A stretch of 64,000 bases of DNA from Candidatus Fibrimonadaceae bacterium (GTDB lineage Bacteria > Fibrobacterota > Fibrobacteria > Fibrobacterales > Fibrobacteraceae). A model generated the notes under the pieces. That model did not search any database. It was not told the DNA's origin and saw only the letters and a list, made by a program, of their open reading frames with translations. Shown piece after piece: positions 17,943-27,095 of the stretch (its first letter is position 1; every line of letters begins with the position of its first letter). The stretch lies in contig JAITFP010000087.1 in the NCBI GenBank assembly GCA_031281275.1, positions 38,128 to 102,127 on the forward strand, read 5' to 3'. A program made the translations under genes and the position numbers.

Positions 17943-19685
17943 ATGATACGTTCTATCCTTTTAATTGCGTTAGGGGCGGTTCTCTCTTTTGCCACCCCAT
18001 TTGGAGACCACGGTAAATTGTCTGTTAAAAACGGCAAAATTGTGGACAAAAATGACAAAGAATTTGTGCTTCGCGGCATGAGCATGTTCTGGAATAAATG
18101 GACAGAGGGTAGTAGATTTTACAAGCAGAGTACAGTTTCCACCCTTGCAGGCTCTTCTTGGAATGCAAACGTAATTAGAGTTGCCATAGGAGATGGAAAC
18201 ACTTCGCAAATGACTGAATTTATGGACTGGACTTCGCAAGCTGGAATTTATGTAATTGCAGATTGGCATTACCATGACATAGATCAGAACGGAGCTACGA
18301 ATTTCTTTCGCACGGTATCTAATCATGCAAAAACCAGAGGCTATACCCATGTTCTGTACGAAGTTTACAACGAACCGATAAAGCAAAGTTGGTCTCAAGT
18401 AAAATCGTATGCAGAGGCAATCATAGATGTTATCAGAGCAAATGACCCAGATGGCATAATAATAGTGGGCAACCCTAACTATTCCGCTGACTTATCTTCT
18501 CCAAAGGCTAGTCCCATTGCCCAAAGCAAGGCAAAGAATGTTATGTACACTCTGCATTTTTATACTTCGGATCCAAACCATAACGCTTATAAAGCTGCTC
18601 TTCAGGTGGCTTGGTGCGACAATTTTCCAGTTTTTGCTACTGAGTGGGGAACAAGTTTTGCAGACGGCAATGGTACACAAGATTGGACTTTAACAAATGG
18701 CTGGATGAGCTTGGTTGAAACGCTCGGCATTTCTTGGGCAAATTGGTCCGTAACAGACAAAGGCGAATCTTCGGCGGCTTTATCGCAGAATTGTTGCGGT
18801 GGCGGCACATTTAGCGATGGCAATTTATCCGCATCTGGAAAATATGTTCAGCAAATTATGAAAGCTCGCAATGCTGGCGGTGGAGTCACTTCTGGCAATG
18901 GCGGCAATGTGAGTTTAACTCAGTTAACCATAAATTGCGGAAATCCAGCCGAAAAAGGGCAAAAAACTGGCATTGTAAAGGTTGGTGGCGCGGCAACCAA
19001 TGCGGTGGATTTTGTTCCTGGCACTATGTCTGGGGCAAAAGATTCGGTAATTTTAAATTCGGCTCCAGTATTGCAGGGCAATGCAAGTACATTTAGCGTT
19101 AGCTATAAATTAACCGATCTTTCAGGACCAGGCAAATACAAAGTTAGACTTAGATATGGCTCAACAGCTGCGGCAACTGTTTCTTTGCAGGGCGATGGCG
19201 TTGAGTCTGCTTCTGCTGAGCTTGCAAGCACGGGCGGCGCATCAACATGGAAAAATGCGGATTATATTCCTATAAATGTAACTGCAAGCGGTTCAGAAAC
19301 AACGTTGAAATTAACTTTTACTGGAGCCAACAATTTTGTATTTGTGAATATCCTAGCGGCTACAGATGGCACAAATCCCAATCCCATTTCCAGCTCCAGT
19401 GCGGAAGAGCCCAGCTCCAGTTCCAGCGCAGAAGATCCCGCTTCCATAGATTTACACCAAATTGCCTTTACCAACAGTCTAAACGCAATGCAAAACTCCA
19501 TAAACTTACAGGTAGCCCGTGAAGCGAGCTTCAAAGTCTTTGACCTAAAAGGCAACCAAGTACGCTCATTGAAATTCACGCAAGGTAGCTATAATGTATC
19601 CCTTGCCGACTTGCCAAAGGGCTTGTATATTGTAAAAGCTCAGTTTGGAAGCCAAAAAGAGATATTGAGAGTGCCGATTAGATAA
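17943..19685 (+). CDS. Secreted GH5 endoglucanase with CBM-like module and sorting domain
   Basis: Glycoside hydrolase family 5 enzymes cut beta-1,4-glucans with two glutamates. Seen: signal peptide MIRSILLIALGAVLSFA; GH5 domain about 20-310 with LRGMSMFW, ADWHYHD, the acid/base Glu144 in YNEP and the nucleophile Glu234 in ATEWGTS; a beta-sandwich module (about 320-480) resembling CBM35/CBM6-type modules; a Ser-rich linker (SSSSAEEPSSSSSAED); and a C-terminal sorting domain ending LPKGLYIVKAQFGSQKEILRVP, nearly identical to that of the next GH8. The start was chosen by the signal peptide and the -10 spacing. Secretion to the outside or cell surface is expected. The exact CBM family is uncertain. 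Confidence 0.92.
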   Translation: MIRSILLIALGAVLSFATPFGDHGKLSVKNGKIVDKNDKEFVLRGMSMFWNKWTEGSRFYKQSTVSTLAGSSWNANVIRVAIGDGNTSQMTEFMDWTSQAGIYVIADWHYHDIDQNGATNFFRTVSNHAKTRGYTHVLYEVYNEPIKQSWSQVKSYAEAIIDVIRANDPDGIIIVGNPNYSADLSSPKASPIAQSKAKNVMYTLHFYTSDPNHNAYKAALQVAWCDNFPVFATEWGTSFADGNGTQDWTLTNGWMSLVETLGISWANWSVTDKGESSAALSQNCCGGGTFSDGNLSASGKYVQQIMKARNAGGGVTSGNGGNVSLTQLTINCGNPAEKGQKTGIVKVGGAATNAVDFVPGTMSGAKDSVILNSAPVLQGNASTFSVSYKLTDLSGPGKYKVRLRYGSTAAATVSLQGDGVESASAELASTGGASTWKNADYIPINVTASGSETTLKLTFTGANNFVFVNILAATDGTNPNPISSSSAEEPSSSSSAEDPASIDLHQIAFTNSLNAMQNSINLQVAREASFKVFDLKGNQVRSLKFTQGSYNVSLADLPKGLYIVKAQFGSQKEILRVPIR

Positions 19686-19713
19686 AAAAACTTCCCCATT
19701 TGCCTAAAAAAAT

Positions 19714-19728
19714 CTATATTTAATATAG
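19714..19728 (+). promoter_or_regulatory. Palindromic promoter/operator of the first GH8 gene
   Basis: Perfect palindrome CTATATT-T-AATATAG containing a -10 element on each strand. The following leader ends AAAATGGGGGCGTTCTT before the ATG, with GGGGG as ribosome-binding site. A second GH8 gene has the same arrangement. Confidence 0.55.
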
Positions 19729-19759
19729 GTAGTTTTTAGCTTAAAATGGGGGCGTTCTT

Positions 19760-22150
19760 ATGCTCAAAAAAATAACAGCCATATTGGCACTCGCTACACT
19801 TCTAGCGTATTCTGCGGTTAAGTTTCCGTACCCACAAAGGAAACAATACGGCAACGGAACAATAAATGTTGCGAACTCAACCGCAGATACGGACTTAAAA
19901 GCCAAATTTGAAAATTATATAAAGGATTTTTATGTGACTGGAACTTGCGGGGGCACTGCTTGCGCTCGTATTAAATTTTTTGATCCAGATAAACAAGATG
20001 ATGCGAATTACACCGTTAGCGAAGGCATTGGCTACGCCATGCTATTGGCGGTTTATTTTAGTGGCACCACAAGCTATCAAGACCATTTTGACAAATTGTG
20101 GGCATATTATAAAGCTAATACAAACAGCAATGGAGTTATGAATTGGAAAATTAGCGGTTTTAGCGGTGCTACGGGGCAAAATGGTGCAACTGATGCTGAA
20201 TTTGATGTTGCCCTTGCCTTGGCAATGGCTCGCTATCAGTTTGATGACACAAAATACGAAACCGCTGCAAAGGACTTAATAGGGAAAATCTGGGCATCTG
20301 AAATGGAAAGCAATGGTCTTCATAAACCAGGAGATGCTTGGAACGGCAATAAAAATCCTAGTTATGTAGCCCCTGCTGCTTTTGAAATATTCAAAGATTT
20401 GGGTAATTCTTCAAACTGGGCAAGTGCTCTTACTGCGAATTACACTCTTTTAAAGAATAATCAAAATAAAAATTCAACAGGTTTGGTATCTGGCTGGAGT
20501 GATGCCAGCGGCAATCCCAATACTTGCACAAATAGTTGCGGAATTAACGAAATAGCCTACGACCAAGATGCAGTTCGTGCTCCTTGGCGCTGGGCTACGG
20601 CAAATGCTTGGTTTGGTCATGCAGATGCAAAAACTTTGATCAATAAATTGGGAACTTGGGTCAATGGAAAAAATCCTGGCGACATTAAAGGACCCATAAA
20701 ATTAGATGGAACTATGGGTACTAATTCCAATGCCAGTTACTATGGTTCTTTGATGTGCGCTTTAACAAATAATAGCAGTTATCAATCCAAATTAAATTCA
20801 TTTTTCAGCACTATGATGGGTCAGACCGAAAGAGCCAACACTTCTTATTTTAACCAGTCTATGTTGCTTTTAACAGGTTTGCTTGTGAGTGGCAATATGC
20901 CCAACTTAAAAGCTTGTGCTGCTGGCAACTGTGGCACAAATATGTCTGCCGTAGGAGGCGGTGATGGAAACTCCACTACATTAGACAGGCTTGCCGTTGC
21001 AGGAAGCGATACCGAAGATAATAGAAGTTTATCAGCTCTTTGGGAAGCTTGGTATGCCTATACAGATAAAGAAGCTGGATACAAGGATGGCAAACCTGAT
21101 GCTGGTCAAGCTAATTCTAAAATAACCAATACTCCATTCAAAGCCAAAGATGAAAATGATAATTGTAAAGAAATTGATAGTTATCGCGTAGTTCTTCAAG
21201 ATGGCAATGACTGGGCAGTTAAAATTTCAAGTTACACACTTGACCAGGGAACCTATAAATACGAGCCATTTGTAGCCTTGGGTTTGGATGCTAGGAAAAA
21301 TGGCAAACCTACAAATCAAGGTGGTTATGACCTTTCAAAATGCACAGGCGGCTTTAGCTACAGCTATAAAGGTCCGCCTCACAAATTCAAAGCGTTAAGC
21401 TCTGAACTCACAGAAGGTGCAGGCTTTGACCATTTTAAGAACATCACAACCGCTTCAACATCAAGTTGGACGACTATTACAATACCTCCAACTGAACTAG
21501 AACAGCCAACTGGAAGCTGGGTTACCGAAGTAAAACCTTTTAACCTAGCAAAAGTTCGTGGTTGGGGATGGGAACTTTTAGGAGCTGCGACTTCCGGAGG
21601 AACGGGGTTATCCCCAGCAACGGGTAATTTTGCTATAAAAGATTTCAAATGCCTCGGAAAAATGGATTTGCCAACACAACAGACACCAAAATGCGGCAAT
21701 TCTACTCCTCCAGTTACAACTAGTAGCTCCTCTAGAGCAACTGGCACTTCCAGCAGTTCTAGCGTTGGTAGCACTGGTGGTTCCAGCAGCTCCAGAGTAG
21801 GCAGCAGCTCTAGTGCAAATGGCACTCCAGGCGGCAACAGTTCCAGTAGCTCTGCAAACGGCACTCCAGGTGGCAACAGCTCCAGCAGCGAAATAGAAGA
21901 TACCCCAATAATATCCATTTCTGGGTACGCAGCAAACAACGGTGCCCTCGCGATTAATAATGGTGTGAATTTGCAAGTATCCAAAGCGGCAAACGTAGAG
22001 GTATTTAGCCTAAACGGAAAATCCATCCGCAAGCACGAATTTTCAAGCGGCACCTATTCCATAATGCTTAACGATTTGCCCAAAGGCTTATATATTGTAA
22101 AAGTTCAATTTGGAAGCCAAAAGGAGATACTGCGTGTGCCGGTTAGGTGA
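19760..22150 (+). CDS. Secreted GH8 beta-glucanase with C-terminal binding module and sorting domain
   Basis: GH8 enzymes (endoglucanase, lichenase, xylanase, chitosanase) hydrolyse beta-glucans by inversion. Seen: signal peptide MLKKITAILALATLLAYS; GH8 (alpha/alpha)6 domain about 20-380 with acid Glu88 in VSEGIGYAM and the acidic cluster Asp145/Glu147/Asp149 in ATDAEFDVAL; a second beta-sandwich module (about 460-640) shared with the GH8 at 29.5-31.7 kb; a long Ser/Gly linker with SSSSANGTPGGN repeats; and a sorting domain ending GLYIVKVQFGSQKEILRVPV. Length 796 aa, multidomain. Substrate specificity cannot be read from sequence alone. It follows the GH5 gene but has its own promoter. Confidence 0.93.
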   Translation: MLKKITAILALATLLAYSAVKFPYPQRKQYGNGTINVANSTADTDLKAKFENYIKDFYVTGTCGGTACARIKFFDPDKQDDANYTVSEGIGYAMLLAVYFSGTTSYQDHFDKLWAYYKANTNSNGVMNWKISGFSGATGQNGATDAEFDVALALAMARYQFDDTKYETAAKDLIGKIWASEMESNGLHKPGDAWNGNKNPSYVAPAAFEIFKDLGNSSNWASALTANYTLLKNNQNKNSTGLVSGWSDASGNPNTCTNSCGINEIAYDQDAVRAPWRWATANAWFGHADAKTLINKLGTWVNGKNPGDIKGPIKLDGTMGTNSNASYYGSLMCALTNNSSYQSKLNSFFSTMMGQTERANTSYFNQSMLLLTGLLVSGNMPNLKACAAGNCGTNMSAVGGGDGNSTTLDRLAVAGSDTEDNRSLSALWEAWYAYTDKEAGYKDGKPDAGQANSKITNTPFKAKDENDNCKEIDSYRVVLQDGNDWAVKISSYTLDQGTYKYEPFVALGLDARKNGKPTNQGGYDLSKCTGGFSYSYKGPPHKFKALSSELTEGAGFDHFKNITTASTSSWTTITIPPTELEQPTGSWVTEVKPFNLAKVRGWGWELLGAATSGGTGLSPATGNFAIKDFKCLGKMDLPTQQTPKCGNSTPPVTTSSSSRATGTSSSSSVGSTGGSSSSRVGSSSSANGTPGGNSSSSSANGTPGGNSSSSEIEDTPIISISGYAANNGALAINNGVNLQVSKAANVEVFSLNGKSIRKHEFSSGTYSIMLNDLPKGLYIVKVQFGSQKEILRVPVR

Positions 22151-22158
22151 GCATTTAC

Positions 22159-22186
22159 TATATTTTTAGCATTCAACTAGGAGAGG
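22159..22186 (+). promoter_or_regulatory. Promoter and RBS of the carboxyltransferase gene
   Basis: TATATT at 22159-22164 and AGGAGAGG at 22179-22186. The Shine-Dalgarno site supports the TTG start at 22193. Confidence 0.5.
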
Positions 22187-22192
22187 TATAAT

Positions 22193-23764
22193 TTGTCTAA
22201 AGACCCTATTTATGCAGCCCAAATTGAGGCTTTGAATGCTAAAAAAAACAATATGAGGCTTGGAGGTGGTGCAGATGCCATTGAAAAGCAGCACAAAAAA
22301 GGCAAACTCTCTGTTTGGGAACGCATAGAGTATTTCTTTGACCCCGGAACCTTTGTAGAAGTTGGAGCGTATATAGAGCTTCGCAATGAGTTTTTTGGGC
22401 TTGGCAAAAAAAAGACACCTGGCGATGGAGTAGTGTCAGGCTTTGGGCTTGTAAATGGGCGTTTGGTATATGCCGCAGCACAAGATTTCACAGTTCTTGG
22501 TGGTTCGCTTGGTGAAATGCACGGCAAAAAAATCGCAAGCCTTATGGATATGGCTCTGCAAAACGGAGCGCCTTTTGTTTCTATGAATGATTCTGGTGGC
22601 GCAAGAGTACAAGAGGGCATAGGTGCTCTTTGCGGCTATGGCGATATTTTTATGAGAAACACCCGTGCAAGCGGAGTTATTCCCCAAATATCCGTGATAA
22701 TGGGACCTTGCGCCGGAGGCGCGGTCTACAGCCCTGGCATAACCGATTTTGTGGTTATGGTAAAAGATACATCTTATATGTTCATAACAGGACCAGAGGT
22801 TATCAAAACCGTGACTGGAGAGAACGTGAGTATGGAAGCCCTTGGCGGTCCAGAGATGCACGCCAGCAAAAGCGGAGTTGTTGCTCACGTTGGCGAAAAC
22901 GACCAAGATACTTTGGACTGGGTAAAAAAATTGCTCTCTTATATCCCAAGCAGCAATGTGGAAATTCCGCCTTCCGTAAATTCTGCGGTTAATTTGGAAA
23001 TGCCTACTGCCATAGAAGAGCTTGTTCCTGCAGATGCCTCAAAACCCTACGATATGTCTGCGGTTATCAGAAATGTTTTGGATATACATTCATTTTTGGA
23101 ATTGCAAGAGACTTATGCCCGCAATGTGATAATAGGTTTTGGGCGGCTCGGAGGCACCTCTGTTGGCATTGTGGCAAATAACCCACGTGAATCTGCGGGT
23201 TGCTTAGACGTGAACGCAAGCGACAAAGCGGCACGCTTTGTGCGTTTTTGCGATGCCTTTAACATACCTTTGGTGACCTTTGTTGATGTTCCGGGATTTT
23301 TGCCGGGCACAGACCAAGAATACAATGGCATAATTAGGCACGGCGCAAAACTGCTCTATGCTTATGCAGAGGCAACCGTTCCAAAGCTCACGGTTATTTT
23401 GAGAAAAAGTTATGGTGGCGCATATATTTGCATGTGTTCCAGACATCTGGGCGCAGACTTTGTTGCAGCTTGGCCCGGTGCAGAAATAGCGGTTATGGGA
23501 CCAGACGGTGCGGTGAATATAGTGTTCAAAAAAGATATTGATGCCGTTAAAGAAGCTGGCGGTGATGCAGCAGCAAAAAGGGAAGAATGCAAACAGGAAT
23601 ATATAGACAAGTTTGCAAACCCTACCATTGCAGCTTCTCGCGGTTATGTTGACGATGTTATTGAGCCTTCAAAAACCCGTGGAATTCTTTTGGCGCATTT
23701 AAGAGCTTTGGCAACAAAACACCAAGAAGGTCCAAAGAGAAAACACGGGAATATACCGCTTTAA
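22193..23764 (+). CDS. Acyl-CoA carboxyltransferase (propionyl-CoA carboxylase beta / methylmalonyl-CoA decarboxylase alpha type)
   Basis: The 523-aa protein belongs to the biotin-dependent carboxyltransferase family (crotonase-like dimer). Seen: the N-terminal GKLSVWERIEYFFDPGTFVE block, the acyl-CoA and oxyanion regions MNDSGGARVQEGIGAL and GPCAGGAVYSPG, and the biotin-side block DVPGFLPGTDQEYNGIIRHGAKLLYAY with GGAYI later. The length fits PccB or MmdA. In Fibrobacter-like succinate/propionate metabolism it could decarboxylate methylmalonyl-CoA or carboxylate propionyl-CoA; the partner biotin-carrier and membrane subunits are not adjacent, so the direction is open. The start is TTG with a strong Shine-Dalgarno site. 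Confidence 0.92.
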   Translation: MSKDPIYAAQIEALNAKKNNMRLGGGADAIEKQHKKGKLSVWERIEYFFDPGTFVEVGAYIELRNEFFGLGKKKTPGDGVVSGFGLVNGRLVYAAAQDFTVLGGSLGEMHGKKIASLMDMALQNGAPFVSMNDSGGARVQEGIGALCGYGDIFMRNTRASGVIPQISVIMGPCAGGAVYSPGITDFVVMVKDTSYMFITGPEVIKTVTGENVSMEALGGPEMHASKSGVVAHVGENDQDTLDWVKKLLSYIPSSNVEIPPSVNSAVNLEMPTAIEELVPADASKPYDMSAVIRNVLDIHSFLELQETYARNVIIGFGRLGGTSVGIVANNPRESAGCLDVNASDKAARFVRFCDAFNIPLVTFVDVPGFLPGTDQEYNGIIRHGAKLLYAYAEATVPKLTVILRKSYGGAYICMCSRHLGADFVAAWPGAEIAVMGPDGAVNIVFKKDIDAVKEAGGDAAAKREECKQEYIDKFANPTIAASRGYVDDVIEPSKTRGILLAHLRALATKHQEGPKRKHGNIPL

Positions 23765-23808
23765 TCATCGGTGCTTTATTGGCAAATAATTTTTCTAGTT
23801 TTTATCTA

Positions 23809-24789
23809 ATGAATAATATATTTGCCCCTCTATTCGCTACCGTATTATTGTTATGCACATTCACCGCTTATGGGCAGATGCAGGAGAGAGTTGCTATACT
23901 TAATACTCTTGATGATAGTGATTCCATTAGCATTTCTGAATCGGCTTATCTTACGGATAGGTTGCGCGAAACGGCTGCCAATGTTTTGCCTAAATCGCTC
24001 TATGGTATTATGACTACTGAGAGCATAGTTGCCTTCCTTGGCTCATACGAGAGCATGGTTAAAGAGTGCAGGGCGGCTAGCTGCCTCGCTGAACTCGGCA
24101 GGAAGGTTAATGCTGACTATGTAGCGCAGGGGCGAATAAGGAAGTTCGGTGAGCTGCTTTCGATAAACTTTGAGCTTTACAACACCAAGAGCGGCGTATT
24201 GGTAGGTTCTTTCAACGGCAATTCCAAGGACGTGCATGGCTTTGTAGCCATAATAGACGAGAAGGCACCAGCTCTGTTTATGAATATTGAGAGCCAAAAG
24301 ATGCACCAGATTAATCTAATCACCGAGCCTTCCGGTGCAATTTTAAGTTTTAACGGTGAATCATCTGCGAGCTGCCCCCAAACACCCTGCAAAACAGAGC
24401 TTCGCGAGGGCGATGTCCGCATTATAGCCACATTGGAGCGGTACGAGACAGCTGATACAACCGTTTCAATAAATGCGGGTAGCCAATTCATAGCGATGAG
24501 GTTAAAGCCTAACATAATAGTCTATGAGGAAGCGAAGCCAGCCAAGACTAGCCATACAATGGTAGCTGTGGCATTGGATATTGCAGGGGTTGTGCTTGTT
24601 TCTGCTGGATTGATGGCAAACGCAAATATGCAGAATGCGTTGGATAGATACGGCAAGATAGAGAAAGACCCTGCATATTACGAGGATACTTGGAAAGATG
24701 TGCAGAACAGCCGTAGCAACAGGAATATGCTTTATGTGATTGGCGGTTTGGTTTTGGCTTCGGGAGTAGGGGTACATATATGGTTTTGA
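23809..24789 (+). CDS. PEGA-domain protein with C-terminal membrane helices (upstream partner of FISUMP lipoprotein)
   Basis: The ATG at 23809 gives MNNIFAPLFATVLLLCTFTAYG, a signal peptide; a TTG at 23779 would add ten residues. The N-terminal region (about 25-160) resembles the periplasmic curli-assembly/TolB-like sensor fold found with PEGA domains (VAILNTLDD..., CLAELGRKVNADYVAQGRI). A PEGA-like segment follows (ITEPSGAILSFNGESSASCPQTPC, about 170-230). Two transmembrane helices flank an alpha-helical stretch at the end, finishing GVGVHIWF. The same ending and the same 10-bp overlap with a FISUMP lipoprotein gene occur in a second pair at 31.8-35.2 kb. Function unknown; an envelope-anchored assembly or adhesion role is a guess. 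Confidence 0.75.
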   Translation: MNNIFAPLFATVLLLCTFTAYGQMQERVAILNTLDDSDSISISESAYLTDRLRETAANVLPKSLYGIMTTESIVAFLGSYESMVKECRAASCLAELGRKVNADYVAQGRIRKFGELLSINFELYNTKSGVLVGSFNGNSKDVHGFVAIIDEKAPALFMNIESQKMHQINLITEPSGAILSFNGESSASCPQTPCKTELREGDVRIIATLERYETADTTVSINAGSQFIAMRLKPNIIVYEEAKPAKTSHTMVAVALDIAGVVLVSAGLMANANMQNALDRYGKIEKDPAYYEDTWKDVQNSRSNRNMLYVIGGLVLASGVGVHIWF

Positions 24790-26315
24790 GATTTTTTATT
24801 CTTGCCGCTTTTCTTTTTACGACTTGCGCGGAAGAGGAGCGCAATAATCCGTATGACCCTGGGAGCGAGAATTACGTGCCGTGGGGTTCATCTAGTTCCA
24901 AGCAGAACAGTACATACACGCTTGCTTGCGCTGCTGTGCCTTCAATAGGCATTGTAAGCACAACGATAATCCCACCGGTAGTGACCTGCGATGGCATAGT
25001 GGTTGGCTACGGTCTTGATTGGACAAACGCTCCGAATTGGAATAATCCTGAGATAGGCACATACAGAGATATATCGATAATGGCAAGTTATGGCGAATGC
25101 AATGGCAAAACTGCCAGTTGCAGTGGTACATTAACAGTGATCGCTGCGCCATCTGCCGATGAGCTTACTTGCACGGGTATGCCAATGACTGGAATAGCAG
25201 GCACAGCCATAACGCAGCCAACGGTTAGATGCGGAATCAATACGATTACCAGCGGCATTGCGTGGGCAAATGCACCGGATTGGGATAATCCCACAGCTTC
25301 TGCATACAATGTATCGGCTACGGCAAATTGCGGTGGTAAGCAACAAACCGCAAGCTGCGGCACATTGACAGTAGCCTCCGTGCTGGCTTGCGCAACTGTG
25401 CCGTCATCTGGCACGGCAGGCATGGCAATAACCGCACCGACTGTGACTTGCGATGGCAAAACAGTTGGCAACGGTCTTAGTTGGACAGGTGCACCGAATT
25501 GGAGTAATCCTGCGGCAGGCACATACGATAGCGTATGGGTATTAGCAATCTCTGGAAATTGTAACGGAAAAACGGCTACTTGTAGCGGTAGATTAAAGGT
25601 AGTGTCAAGTTCTTCGTCTGTGTATTCGTCAAGCTATGAGTATGGAGTGTCATCAAGCTCAAAACCGAGCAGTTCGTCTATTGCGCCAATTAGCAGTGCT
25701 AACGTAGTTTCTAGCACTCCTGTAACTTACGAAGGTGAGACATATCAAACGGTCGTGATTGGTACTCAAACTTGGATGGCAAGAAATATGAACTACGATG
25801 CAAGCGGCAGCAAATGCTATAACAACGGCGAAGCTAACTGTGCGACTTACGGCAGATTATATAACTGGGCAACAGCAATGAATTTGCCATCTAGCTGCAA
25901 CTCCAGTACTTGCTCTTCGCAAATAAGTACAAAGCACAAGGGTATTTGCCCTAGCGGTTGGCATATACCAAGCAATGCGGACTGGAATATTTTGATGAAA
26001 TACATCAATCCTAGCTGTTCTGACAATAGTAGTTGTGCAGGTGCAGGAACAAAGTTGAAAGCAGAAGACGGTTGGAATTCATATAGCGGAGTTCCCAAAG
26101 GCACGGACGAGTTCGGCTTTTCCGCCCTGCCGGGCGGCTTCGGCGGTTCTGGTGGCGGTTTCTACAGTGTCGGCAACTACGGCAGCTGGTGGAGTGCTAG
26201 CGAGTACGATAGCGACTACGCTTACCGCCGGTACATGAACTACAACGGCGAGGACGTGGACTACTACAACTACGGTAAGGGCATCAAGTTCAGCGTCCGT
26301 TGTTTGCAGGATTGA
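24780..26315 (+). CDS. FISUMP lipoprotein with three Ig-like repeats; candidate DGR target
   Basis: It starts inside the upstream gene (10-bp overlap). The lipoprotein signal is MVLRFFILAAFLFTTCAEE. Three similar modules of roughly 90 residues (about 40-275; recurring ACAxVP...VTCDG...W(T/A)xAPxWxNP) precede a Ser-rich linker, then a FISUMP domain (about 315-511) with WMARNMNYDASGSKCY, YGRLYNW and GICPSGWHIPSNADWN. The last 35 residues (WWSASEYDSDYAYRRYMNYN...) are dominated by Tyr, Asn, Asp, Ser and Gly from TAC, AAC, GAC, AGC and GGC codons. The 3' 215 bp is far more GC-rich than the rest and is followed by two hairpins. This is the pattern of a DGR-diversified C-type-lectin-like domain. 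No reverse transcriptase is in the window. Confidence 0.85.
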   Translation: MVLRFFILAAFLFTTCAEEERNNPYDPGSENYVPWGSSSSKQNSTYTLACAAVPSIGIVSTTIIPPVVTCDGIVVGYGLDWTNAPNWNNPEIGTYRDISIMASYGECNGKTASCSGTLTVIAAPSADELTCTGMPMTGIAGTAITQPTVRCGINTITSGIAWANAPDWDNPTASAYNVSATANCGGKQQTASCGTLTVASVLACATVPSSGTAGMAITAPTVTCDGKTVGNGLSWTGAPNWSNPAAGTYDSVWVLAISGNCNGKTATCSGRLKVVSSSSSVYSSSYEYGVSSSSKPSSSSIAPISSANVVSSTPVTYEGETYQTVVIGTQTWMARNMNYDASGSKCYNNGEANCATYGRLYNWATAMNLPSSCNSSTCSSQISTKHKGICPSGWHIPSNADWNILMKYINPSCSDNSSCAGAGTKLKAEDGWNSYSGVPKGTDEFGFSALPGGFGGSGGGFYSVGNYGSWWSASEYDSDYAYRRYMNYNGEDVDYYNYGKGIKFSVRCLQD

Positions 26316-26316
26316 A

Positions 26317-26358
26317 GGCGCTTTTATGCGCCCACCGCTAGCCGGAAGGCGGGCGGTG
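26317..26358 (+). other. Two GC-rich hairpins directly after the FISUMP gene
   Basis: GGCGC-TTTTAT-GCGCC (26317-26332) begins one base after the stop codon. CACCGC...GCGGTG (26333-26338 with 26353-26358), enclosing GCC-GGAA-GGC, follows immediately. No T tract follows, so these are not typical terminators. Hairpins just downstream of the variable region are a known accessory of DGR target genes. Confidence 0.65.
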
Positions 26359-26392
26359 CAAACGTAGGCTGTGAGCGTTATTAGTTCATATC

Positions 26393-26821
26393 TTAGGCAA
26401 CAGGGTAATTGCGTAGAGATTCCAAAAATTCTATTGGGGTTATAGCTTTTACTACTGAATTAACAAAATCTTTTTTATTTCTTGTTATAACAAAATCCAT
26501 ATCTTCTCTTTCTGCGCTAGAAACAAGAACTGCATCTTCAAAATCCGACACAGAGGATAATAAGGCATTTTGAATATCGTGTCTAGTTGTATCGCAAAAA
26601 ATCACAAATTTTGAAATTTGAACAATTGCTTTTTTTGCTTCTTCCAAACTGCCTGTATGCCGTTTAACCAAATAAAAAATATCTTTTGCAGAGCTTGCAC
26701 TAAAATAACATATTACATCTGTATCTGCAACATATTTAAGCAAGGCAACAGCATCCTTGTAAGACGGTTCTCGTTTTTCTATAACATCCATCATTATGTT
26801 TGTATCTAATAAAATTTTCAT
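26393..26821 (-). CDS. PIN-domain toxin, VapC-like
   Basis: PIN-domain toxins are Mg-dependent RNases. The 142-aa protein opens MKILLDTNIMMDVIEKREP with the first acidic residue (Asp6). It has the later acidic cluster SDFEDAVLVSSAEREDMDFVITRNKKDF, typical of the second half of the active site. It follows a small antitoxin-like gene with a 4-bp overlap, the usual toxin-antitoxin layout. It converges on the FISUMP gene. The RNA target is unknown. Confidence 0.85.
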   Translation of the reverse strand: MKILLDTNIMMDVIEKREPSYKDAVALLKYVADTDVICYFSASSAKDIFYLVKRHTGSLEEAKKAIVQISKFVIFCDTTRHDIQNALLSSVSDFEDAVLVSSAEREDMDFVITRNKKDFVNSVVKAITPIEFLESLRNYPVA

Positions 26822-27045
26822 TGTCTTGACAGCCTTTCTCGCTTTACATCATCTAGAGTTAAGGTATTCCCTTCACAAATACCCAATAAATTATCTATAG
26901 CCTCTTTTTTTTCCTTAACAGAATTTCGCTTAATCTCAATTTCAATAGGCAAAAATGTTACGAATACTTCGCACTTCTCAAAACTCGGAATAGATTCCTT
27001 TATTTGAACCGTTCCTTTTTCATAAATACCTTGTACAGTTAGCAT
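26818..27045 (-). CDS. Antitoxin-like protein partnered with the PIN toxin
   Basis: 75 aa beginning MLTVQGIYEKGTVQIKE, a swapped-hairpin-like opening typical of small antitoxins encoded with PIN toxins, then an acidic/basic helical tail (SVKEKKEAIDNLLGICEGNTLTLDDVKRERL) that could wrap the toxin. The stop overlaps the toxin start by 4 bp. A GAGG site lies upstream of the ATG and a TATATT further upstream near 27066. Assigned by size, order and opening motif. Confidence 0.75.
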   Translation of the reverse strand: MLTVQGIYEKGTVQIKESIPSFEKCEVFVTFLPIEIEIKRNSVKEKKEAIDNLLGICEGNTLTLDDVKRERLSRQ

Positions 27046-27095
27046 AAAATCCTCTTATAGAATAATATAGATATTTTTGGGAATTTCTGTAACCC

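Noticed and set aside
21379..22053. Long antisense frame opposite the first GH8 gene, Leu/Glu-rich
   Set aside because: It is the mirror of poly-Ser linker codons; such linkers open antisense frames (also at 40625-41014 and 29750-30013). No homology or RBS.
26317..26358. Hairpins after the FISUMP gene as an ordinary rho-independent terminator
   Set aside because: No T tract follows either stem, so simple termination is not supported, though it cannot be fully excluded.
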